Assembly (NCBI GenBank): GCA_002392405.1
Contig: DGGY01000027.1
Location: forward strand, 1 to 12,329
DNA: 12,329 nt
From: Treponema sp. UBA3862
GTDB lineage: Bacteria > Spirochaetota > Spirochaetia > Treponematales > Treponemataceae
Direction: 5' to 3'
Position numbers and translations under genes: made by a program. The notes below the pieces were generated by a model. That model made no database searches, had not been told where the DNA came from, and saw nothing but the letters and a program-made list of their open reading frames with translations. Shown here piece by piece: positions 6,165 to 12,329 of this stretch. How positions within the stretch are numbered: the stretch's first letter is position 1; the number at the start of each line of letters is the position of its first letter.

Positions 6165-8762
6165 CTACTCGTACATTCCGTTTAATACCCGGTAGATGAT
6201 GTTCACTTTTTCTTTCTGGGCAGGGCTTAAAAAACTATTTGCATCATCTACAAGACTTTCAAGGGAAGCAAGGCTTTCGTTTAAGGCTGTTGAAAAACCT
6301 CTGCTGACTTTATACCAGTAAGTTCCCCTGTTATCAGAAAACAAGGTAATAAAACCGTATTCGCGGAGCTTAGATTTTGCCATCGTAAGTTTTAAAACAT
6401 AATCAAGGCTTGAGATGAGTTTTGAAGTGTCCTCGTCCTTTACGATTGTGATTTTTAAGTTCTTAGGCCATGAGTCAGGTGCGACAGGAGTAAGGTTTAA
6501 GTTTTTTACGACCTTCATTATAAGTTCAATTTTTTCACCTGAAAGGGCAGTTCCGCCTTTTAATATTAACTTACCGCGAAGCCCTGCAATGACTGCAAGA
6601 CGGTTTGTGTCTTTTTCTGCAAGCAGGGCACCTTTAAATTTTTCCAGTGGAAGAAGGGCCTGTTTTTTGCCCTTAACTTTTTCCAGGTCAAAGAGTTCTC
6701 CGCCCAGGGCAATGATGTTTTCGTCCCGCTTTTTCTTTTCGATTTTGTCCAGCTTTCCGCCGAAGCGGCTGTCATCTCTTCCCGGCCGCCCCTTTGAATC
6801 CCGGAAAGAAGATCCCTTATATTCAAAATTACCTGTAAGGCTTCTTCCTTTTGAGCCCCGGGCCTGGAGAAGTTTCTTTTCCAGCAGGGGGTCAATTTTT
6901 GCAAGAAGTGCTTTTGTAAGGGGGCTGACGCTCATTGCAAACATGCGGCTTGTGCGTACAATTTCTCCTGCAACAATAAAGAGGGGATCTGTCCTGAACA
7001 TTCCCGAACCGGGGTGAATTGAAATGTGGTCTGCGGTAAGAGAGCGGTAGTTTTCCTTTCCTTCCCGGATGCATACGAACTGAATCATGCCGCTTGCAAT
7101 GCAGCAGAGGTAATTGTCCATGGATCCTCCGCCGGTAACAGGAATTCCCAGAGCATTTATTTCTTCTTCCAGCTGCTGCTTGATGCTGTCGATTTCCTTC
7201 ATTACTTTTTCGTCAAGGTAATTGTTCTGACAGAAACGGCTCTTGTTTTCCATTGACTGCCATCTTCTGAAAAGCTTTACATAAGAAACAAAGTCACCCT
7301 GCATGTCGCGGAAAGCGTGGTGTGCAGCGCGGGCGTCGGTTTCTTCCCCCGGGGGAAGTACAAAAGGCGACTGGGTACTTAAAAATGCTGCGGCAATTAC
7401 AATTTCTTCAAGTACATCCGGATATTTCATGATGCTTTCCACCAGAATACGGCTTACCCGGGGTTCAAGGGGAAATTCAACCATGAGTTTTCCGATTGAA
7501 GATAAGGTTCTGTCTTCGTTTAAAGCCTGCAGCATGTTCAGGGTTTCAATTGCACCCCGGATGTTTTCGATTTCAGGCTTTGAAATAAAATCAAAGTCCT
7601 CAAAGTCAGTGATTCCCAGTTCACTCATTCGCAGGAGAACTTCTGAGAGGTCTGTACGGAAAATTTCTTCGGTGGTGTATTCGTTTCTTATGTCAAAATC
7701 TGAGCGGCTGTAAAGACGGTAGCATGAGCCCGGGCAGGTTCTTCCGGCCCTTCCTTTTCTCTGGTTGCAGCTTGCACGGCTTACCGGGGTTTCAATCAGG
7801 CTTGAAGTAAAGGTTTTGGGATTGTAGAAATTAAGTTTTGCAAGACCTGAGTCAATTACTGTTGTAATACCGTTTATTGTAACGGAAGTTTCTGCAATGT
7901 TTGTTGAAATTACAACTTTCTTTTTGCCGAATGGGGCTGAATCAAATACTTTTTCCTGCTCTTCTTTTGGAAGACGACCGTAGAGTGGAATGATGTGAAT
8001 CTTTGAGTGGAAGTCTGCAAGGGAAAGACGCTGTACGCAGTCTTTGATGATTTTTTCACCCGGCAGAAAGATTAAAATATCTCCTTCATCCCTGTTGTCT
8101 AAAACCCGGTCAATGGTTGATTCTATTTTTGAAAGTATGGCTTCCGTTCCTGTTTCTGTTGCTGTGGTAGCTTTAACAAGGGGAGGATCGTAGACTAAGG
8201 TTACAGGGAAAGTCTGTGTTTCAATTGTAACAATGGGACAGTTGTCAAAATATTTTGAAAATGCTTCTGCGTTCATTGTTGCAGAAGAGACTATTACTTT
8301 AAAATCAGGGCGGGACTGGAGGATTCTTTTTAAAAGTCCCAGACAGAAGTCAATGTTAAGGCTTCTTTCATGGGCTTCGTCTATCATGATTACTGAATAC
8401 TTACTCATCCAGGGGTCAAGTTTCATCTCCTGGAGTAAAATACCGTCGGTCATGATTTTGATTCTTGTAGTTTCGTCGGTTTTGTCTTCAAAGCGCATTT
8501 TGTAGCCGACAAGTCCCGGGTAAGTAGTTTTAAGCTGTTTTGCAATAAATTCGCTTACAGAAAGGGCTGCAATGCGGCGCGGCTGTGTTACGGCTATGAT
8601 TCCGTCTTTTGAATAGCCTGCTTCATGGAGAATGACAGGAATCTGAGTAGTTTTTCCTGAGCCGGTAGGGGACTGAACGACAATCACCTGATTGTTTTTA
8701 AGGGAGTTTAAGATGAGATCTTTCTGTTCATAAACAGGAAGTTTTTTATAGTCTATTGCCAT
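6165..8762 (-). CDS. hrpA: HrpA-like DEAH-box ATP-dependent RNA helicase
   Basis: This 865-residue superfamily 2 helicase would unwind RNA or RNA-protein complexes using NTP. Motifs in order are SPTGSGKTTQ (31-40, Walker A), TQPRRIAA (59-66, Ia), TDGILL (105-110), DEAH (128-131, II), SAT (160-162, III), IFLPG (231-235, IV), TNIAETSVTI (287-296, V), and QRKGRAGR (334-341, VI). The helicase-associated winged-helix/ratchet region follows (about 370-520), then an OB-like part (about 546-635). Motif Ia and the sequence around motif VI resemble HrpA more than HrpB. The protein is much shorter than E. coli HrpA (about 1300 residues). A Gly/Arg/Lys/Ser-rich linker (about 635-682) leads to a C-terminal segment (683-865) that I do not recognise. 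Its ATG overlaps the end of the capA-like gene by 10 nt, with AGGA (plus-strand 8771-8774) 8 nt upstream, so translation is probably coupled. It converges on the HEAT gene. Confidence 0.92.
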   Translation of the reverse strand: MAIDYKKLPVYEQKDLILNSLKNNQVIVVQSPTGSGKTTQIPVILHEAGYSKDGIIAVTQPRRIAALSVSEFIAKQLKTTYPGLVGYKMRFEDKTDETTRIKIMTDGILLQEMKLDPWMSKYSVIMIDEAHERSLNIDFCLGLLKRILQSRPDFKVIVSSATMNAEAFSKYFDNCPIVTIETQTFPVTLVYDPPLVKATTATETGTEAILSKIESTIDRVLDNRDEGDILIFLPGEKIIKDCVQRLSLADFHSKIHIIPLYGRLPKEEQEKVFDSAPFGKKKVVISTNIAETSVTINGITTVIDSGLAKLNFYNPKTFTSSLIETPVSRASCNQRKGRAGRTCPGSCYRLYSRSDFDIRNEYTTEEIFRTDLSEVLLRMSELGITDFEDFDFISKPEIENIRGAIETLNMLQALNEDRTLSSIGKLMVEFPLEPRVSRILVESIMKYPDVLEEIVIAAAFLSTQSPFVLPPGEETDARAAHHAFRDMQGDFVSYVKLFRRWQSMENKSRFCQNNYLDEKVMKEIDSIKQQLEEEINALGIPVTGGGSMDNYLCCIASGMIQFVCIREGKENYRSLTADHISIHPGSGMFRTDPLFIVAGEIVRTSRMFAMSVSPLTKALLAKIDPLLEKKLLQARGSKGRSLTGNFEYKGSSFRDSKGRPGRDDSRFGGKLDKIEKKKRDENIIALGGELFDLEKVKGKKQALLPLEKFKGALLAEKDTNRLAVIAGLRGKLILKGGTALSGEKIELIMKVVKNLNLTPVAPDSWPKNLKITIVKDEDTSKLISSLDYVLKLTMAKSKLREYGFITLFSDNRGTYWYKVSRGFSTALNESLASLESLVDDANSFLSPAQKEKVNIIYRVLNGMYE

Positions 8763-9982
8763 TTTGATTTTCCTTTGATGGTTTCGTAAATGTCCATGCG
8801 TTTTTTTAAGTATTGTGCCCAGTTATCAAGACCTGAGCGTTCAAGGGAGTGTATAAAATCTTCATCACAAAGCTTAACCGTAAACTGACCGTCGGGACGG
8901 ATGTAGGTGGTTATGAAGTGTGCTTCGATTTTTGAAATATACGGGCCTTTATATTCGGGTACCTTTACGGCTGGCCCGCCTTTATTTTTGCTGCTCCTCT
9001 TCTGTTTTTTTGCGTCAAGGTATGTGCCAGATCTGTTTTTTTCTACCTTTACTTTTATTAAAAGTCCGTCTCCTGTGTCATCCCGTTCATTCATGCTTTT
9101 ATGGAAAGAAGGCGATGTCCTCTGTCCTGAGACTGTATTTCCGTTTGCATACATAATGAAGGCCCTGCTGCCGTCCTTTTCTTTAAGTTCAAACTCTTTT
9201 GAAACATGAGGATGATTAGCCCAGATGATGTCAGCACCGCATTCTTCAATAAGCCTTTCAAAAAATTTTCTGTGGCTTTCTGTAACCTGTGTCTTATATT
9301 CTTCTTCGTCAGTGTGAACGGAAATTACAAAAAGGTCGTGGGGAAGGGAAGAAAGTTCCCTTAACTGCCTTACAAGTTCCTCATGCTTTTTTGAAGGAAA
9401 ATAATCAATCCAGGAAGCGTAGTCTGGTCTGTTTAAAATCTCGGTAAAGGCGCAGAATAAAACTTTCCAGCCGTTTTTTTCGATCAGGCGGTAAGTTATC
9501 GGATCACCGCCTTTAGTTTTTAGTCCGCATGCCCACACATTCTTTTTGCTTTCGAAATAAGTTCTTGTTGCATTAATTCCTTCCAGATACCAGTCATTGC
9601 TGTGATTATTCGCCAGTGAAAAAACATTAAAACCTGCATCAACTGCGGCCTGAACATATTCAGAGTGCATGTTGAACTGAGGGTAGCTGCTCCAGTCCAT
9701 TTTGTCGTTTACAGGCGCTTCAATGTTGGCAAAAGCAAGGTCAGAAGTTTTTAAGAGGGGAGATATGTCTGTCCAGATACGATCAAAATGACCTGCCCTG
9801 TAGTTGTTTGCATGAGCCATTATGTCTCCTGCAAATAAAAGTGTAATAGAATCATCTTCCGGCTTAGTAAAAACATCTGCCTGCGGTTCGGTTTTTCGTG
9901 TTGAAGAGCAGGAAAAAAAGGAAAAGAGAAGCAGTGCAGTAAGACCTGTGAAAAAAAACACGCGGGAGCGTCGAAAAATCAT
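8753..9982 (-). CDS. CapA family lipoprotein (PGA_cap metallophosphatase fold)
   Basis: This 409-residue protein belongs to the CapA/PgsA group of calcineurin-like metallophosphoesterase-fold proteins, named for poly-gamma-glutamate capsule genes. Residues 1-24 are a lipoprotein signal (RRSR n-region, long hydrophobic core) ending in the relaxed lipobox FFSC, with lipidation expected at Cys25. Metal-site-like motifs are GDIMAH (52-57), NIE (86-88), ANNHSND (124-130), SVHTDEEEY (about 226-234), and a later NHPHVS. Together they span the PGA_cap domain. The stretch around KKQKRSSKNKGG is basic and probably a loop. No capB, capC or pgsBC genes are present, so a capsule role is not supported; many homologues are simply of unknown substrate. 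The start is ATG 9982, because the only nearby alternative (GTG at codon 8) would remove the basic n-region. No Shine-Dalgarno precedes it. It is the first gene of a two-gene operon with the helicase. Confidence 0.88.
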   Translation of the reverse strand: MIFRRSRVFFFTGLTALLLFSFFSCSSTRKTEPQADVFTKPEDDSITLLFAGDIMAHANNYRAGHFDRIWTDISPLLKTSDLAFANIEAPVNDKMDWSSYPQFNMHSEYVQAAVDAGFNVFSLANNHSNDWYLEGINATRTYFESKKNVWACGLKTKGGDPITYRLIEKNGWKVLFCAFTEILNRPDYASWIDYFPSKKHEELVRQLRELSSLPHDLFVISVHTDEEEYKTQVTESHRKFFERLIEECGADIIWANHPHVSKEFELKEKDGSRAFIMYANGNTVSGQRTSPSFHKSMNERDDTGDGLLIKVKVEKNRSGTYLDAKKQKRSSKNKGGPAVKVPEYKGPYISKIEAHFITTYIRPDGQFTVKLCDEDFIHSLERSGLDNWAQYLKKRMDIYETIKGKSKWQ

Positions 9983-10017
9983 AGTTTAATTATAGTCGAA
10001 AAACTCTCATAAAACAA
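9983..10017 (-). promoter_or_regulatory. Probable promoter of the capA-like/helicase operon, placed for a leaderless transcript
   Basis: Read on the minus strand, TTGTTT (10017-10012) and a perfect TATAAT (9994-9989) are 17 nt apart. Six bases (TAAACT) then lead to the ATG at 9982. The predicted start site therefore coincides with the start codon, the same arrangement as at dut. The nearest purine-rich run (GAGAG, about 21 nt upstream of ATG) is too far away to be a ribosome binding site. Confidence 0.6.
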
Positions 10018-10068
10018 TATAAGGGACTTGAAGTATATTGCTGTATGTATTTGTAAAAAAATTAAGTT

Positions 10069-10111
10069 TATTTAAATATTTAATGATAAACGCTCTGTCC
10101 TGTATTATAAT
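10069..10111 (+). promoter_or_regulatory. Probable promoter of the 10150 lipoprotein gene with upstream AT-rich palindrome
   Basis: A perfect TATAAT (10106-10111) is 17 nt downstream of ATGATA (10083-10088, 4 of 6 match to the -35 consensus). Transcription would start near 10118 and give a leader of about 32 nt. Just upstream is the perfect 10-bp palindrome TATTTAAATA (10069-10078) in a very AT-rich stretch, which could be an UP-element or a binding site but may be chance in such sequence. Confidence 0.5.
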
Positions 10112-10149
10112 TTATCCATACATTGTAAAAAGGTCCGGGGATTAAAAAA

Positions 10150-12329
10150 GTGAAAAACAGATTATTTTTATCAGTTCTTATGTCCTGTATCTTACTGACT
10201 GTAGTTTCCTGCGACGGTTTTCTTGAAGGAAGTGATATCAAGAACGGCCTTGACAGCAATCTTGAGTATAATAAACTTCCTGTCGTTACTGTTAATATTT
10301 CTCCTCAAAAGTCTGATCATGGTGTTGTTGCAGACAGTGGTGAAAGAAAAGTACATCTTGGAGACGAAGTCACTGCAGAATTTACCTTAAAAGACGGATA
10401 TACCTTTAAAGGCTGGCTTATAATTAACCGCATGTCTTATGAAGATATGTCTGACTGTGTTAAAGAAATAGAAAAAGACTGGAAAATAAGAAATTCTTTC
10501 TTTGTTTACACTTTTAAATTTAAAGTAACAAAAGAATGTTCTAATTTATGGATTACGCCTGAATGTAATAATGCAGAGGATACAAATCCTCCTGAGTTTT
10601 ATCTGGATAATGGTGGTGTTCTTGTTTCAGAATCAAAAGAAAAATATAACGCAGGTGTTTTGTTAACTTATGCTTCAAAAATACCATCTCAATTCGGCAG
10701 TTCGAATGAGAACGCTCTTACAGAAAAAGAGTATAAGTACATAAGAACTTCAAAGTTTTATGTTAAACTTTTTGCTCTAGAAGCAGAAAGTTCAATTAAC
10801 GGAGTTGTTGTAACAGAAGTTCTGAGAATCAGCTCAAAAGGTGTTATCAAAAATGTATCTGAATCATATACACTTGACTCATCTTCTTTGAATGTTAAAA
10901 AAGTTTCTAATTCGTTATGGAATGTTGATTTTGAATATACAATGCATTCAGCTTTAGATGGGCTTTTCAGAATTGATATATGTGTAATCGACTCTTCAAA
11001 CAATATTAGTACACAGACTCAGTCCTTCTATATTTACAATGATAAAACTGTGGTTATACCTGAAGATTTTGCCTTTAATGCAGAGAGCGCCGGCCGGAAA
11101 AGGATTTTTGAGGCCAAAGAAACTGATAATAATGCAATAGAAAATCTGGCTGATAAGCTTTTTATTACAGAACCTCAAGATGCTGTTGAATACTGGTATA
11201 AAGCACCATCATCGTCAGCTGATTATGAGCTTTCCGATATTCAGGACAATTATATTTATTCTTACAGCCTTATTGACGGTGACGGTAATGAAACTGCTCT
11301 GACTGTTACGGACTGTGTGGCTGACATTACCGGTATTTCCCGTGCAAAGGGGCTTACAGTACGCTGCAAGGTAAGTGATTCTGTCGGTAACAGCGTAAAT
11401 CGTGATGTGTATATTCCGTATGTTCCTGAGACTGATTATGTATGTCTTTCAGGTGAGGAGATTTCTCAGGTTTACATCCATCTTAAGGATAACGACCCTG
11501 TTTTTTCGGATAAAATTTATGAAATTATGGATGAAAATAATCCGGACCGGAGTGAGGTAAGAAGTTTTACATCTTATGTATACAAAAAGAAAGGTGATGT
11601 AAACTGGACTTATCTCCCTTTCAGTACTTATATTCCTTTTAATGAAGAAGATGAGACCTACTATGTTTATATAATTGAATCAGTTTGCAATTGTATAACA
11701 GACACTGGTATGATCGTTGCCGGTACAGACGAATACTACAATACCTTATGTTCTGATTTGATTGAAATTAATGTATCTGACTTTGTCACTAATCCAGACG
11801 GGGACTACTCTTTTTCCTCAAATTATAAACCTGATTTTACTTATGAATTTATAAGTGACGGCGTTAATTCCGGTACATATACCTTGAATATTGACGTTAC
11901 AAATTTTGAGGAAAAAGGCTTTGATCATTATGATATAGCTATAGTGACAGCATCTGATGGTTCCTCCGATATATCAGGTACCAGAACGAGATCCTGGACA
12001 CGGAAAGCTTCGAAAAGCGGTATTTCTTTAAATTCTATTACATCTGACCGCTATATTTACGTAGAAGCATACTATATAAATGGTAACAGCCGTTATTATA
12101 ATTACAGGACAATTAAGATTTCGGCTGTTCCGGAGGAGAATCTTGCTCCGGAAATCAGTGTTTCATTTAATAATTCTAATTTCCAGAGAAATATGTTCTG
12201 GTATTATGTAAGTGATTCAAGTTCCATAAAAGATACAAAAGTTTATTATACTCCTGAAGATAAAGAGCGTACTATTGATGAAATTCGTGCTCTGCCGGAT
12301 TATTTTGAAGGAGTTTATAATTCTTCAAA
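10150..12329 (+). CDS. Large surface/periplasmic lipoprotein, 3' end beyond the window
   Basis: An open frame from GTG 10150 runs without a stop to the window end, at least 726 codons. Residues 1-20 are a lipoprotein signal (KNR n-region, hydrophobic core) ending in VVSC, with Cys21 as the lipidated residue. ATG at codon 11 would remove the basic part of the signal, so GTG is preferred. GGGG (10137-10140) lies 9 nt upstream as a modest ribosome binding site. Residues about 45-91 (VTVNISPQK to GYTFKGW) resemble the InlB B-repeat/Listeria-Bacteroides repeat module seen in many commensal treponeme lipoproteins. The rest is rich in Ser, Thr, Asn, Tyr and Asp with alternating hydrophobic strands, suggesting several Ig-like beta domains, for example around the stretches SDSVGNSVN and VSDSSSIKDTKVYY. 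No catalytic motif was seen. A role in adhesion or surface display is inferred only. The DNA looks AT-richer than the helicase gene. Confidence 0.85.
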   Translation, partial: MKNRLFLSVLMSCILLTVVSCDGFLEGSDIKNGLDSNLEYNKLPVVTVNISPQKSDHGVVADSGERKVHLGDEVTAEFTLKDGYTFKGWLIINRMSYEDMSDCVKEIEKDWKIRNSFFVYTFKFKVTKECSNLWITPECNNAEDTNPPEFYLDNGGVLVSESKEKYNAGVLLTYASKIPSQFGSSNENALTEKEYKYIRTSKFYVKLFALEAESSINGVVVTEVLRISSKGVIKNVSESYTLDSSSLNVKKVSNSLWNVDFEYTMHSALDGLFRIDICVIDSSNNISTQTQSFYIYNDKTVVIPEDFAFNAESAGRKRIFEAKETDNNAIENLADKLFITEPQDAVEYWYKAPSSSADYELSDIQDNYIYSYSLIDGDGNETALTVTDCVADITGISRAKGLTVRCKVSDSVGNSVNRDVYIPYVPETDYVCLSGEEISQVYIHLKDNDPVFSDKIYEIMDENNPDRSEVRSFTSYVYKKKGDVNWTYLPFSTYIPFNEEDETYYVYIIESVCNCITDTGMIVAGTDEYYNTLCSDLIEINVSDFVTNPDGDYSFSSNYKPDFTYEFISDGVNSGTYTLNIDVTNFEEKGFDHYDIAIVTASDGSSDISGTRTRSWTRKASKSGISLNSITSDRYIYVEAYYINGNSRYYNYRTIKISAVPEENLAPEISVSFNNSNFQRNMFWYYVSDSSSIKDTKVYYTPEDKERTIDEIRALPDYFEGVYNSS

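Noticed and set aside
6415..7017. 200-codon plus-strand open frame opposite the helicase gene
   Set aside because: It lies wholly antisense to the strongly supported helicase coding sequence, is rich in Ser/Phe/Arg as expected of a reverse-frame shadow, and has no recognisable domain.
8753..9982. Capsule (poly-gamma-glutamate) biosynthesis locus
   Set aside because: Only a CapA-type protein is present. The ligase and membrane partners (capB, capC) are absent, and the neighbour is an RNA helicase.
10758..11178. Two short minus-strand open frames within the lipoprotein gene
   Set aside because: They are antisense to the continuous 10150 frame, have no domains, and arise from the AT-rich composition.
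1..12329. Search for a defence system, CRISPR array, insertion sequence, prophage, tRNA or rRNA
   Set aside because: No repeat-spacer pattern, transposase, integrase, toxin-antitoxin pair or structural RNA was visible. The DEAH helicase looks like the housekeeping HrpA type and has no nuclease or defence partner beside it.

Overview
The window reads as ordinary chromosome from a Treponema-like spirochaete, probably a gut, rumen or oral commensal type. The evidence is the moderately AT-rich DNA, relaxed spirochaete-style lipoboxes (FFSC and VVSC), paired LptF/LptG permeases, an exported HEAT-repeat protein, and a large lipoprotein with a 'GYTFKGW'-type repeat. I recognise the last of these as a style common in commensal treponemes. 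The genus assignment is inference from protein style, not from a search.

Layout: (1) Positions 1-27 are the 3' arm and T-tract of a terminator for a gene left of the window. (2) A plus-strand cluster runs from 78 to 6137: dut (dUTPase), a long LptF-type permease starting with TTG 2 nt after dut, an LptG-type permease, tgt (queuosine tRNA-guanine transglycosylase), and an exported HEAT-repeat protein. Gaps in the first four genes are 2-22 nt, which suggests one operon. The HEAT gene follows after 90 nt and may be co-transcribed. (3) A convergent minus-strand pair follows: a CapA-type metallophosphatase-fold lipoprotein (8753-9982) and, overlapping it by 10 nt, an 865-residue HrpA-like DEAH helicase (6165-8762). 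(4) A 167-nt divergent intergenic region (9983-10149) holds promoters facing both ways. (5) A large plus-strand lipoprotein gene starts with GTG at 10150 and is still open at the right edge (at least 726 codons).

The dut-lptF-lptG-tgt cluster mixes housekeeping functions (nucleotide-pool sanitation, tRNA modification) with an envelope lipid transporter. LptF and LptG would form the inner-membrane half of an ABC transporter whose ATPase (LptB) is not in the window. The CapA-like protein and the terminal lipoprotein are predicted periplasmic or surface proteins.

No mobile element, CRISPR array, RNA gene or defence system was seen. The points most worth a second look are these. Both operon-leading genes with a clear start (dut and the capA-like gene) have a perfect TATAAT exactly 6 nt before ATG and no Shine-Dalgarno, which predicts leaderless mRNAs, while internal genes carry ribosome binding sites. 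The LptF-like permease has an N-terminal extension of about 114 very basic residues. The HrpA-like helicase ends in a domain of about 180 residues that I do not recognise, after a basic linker.
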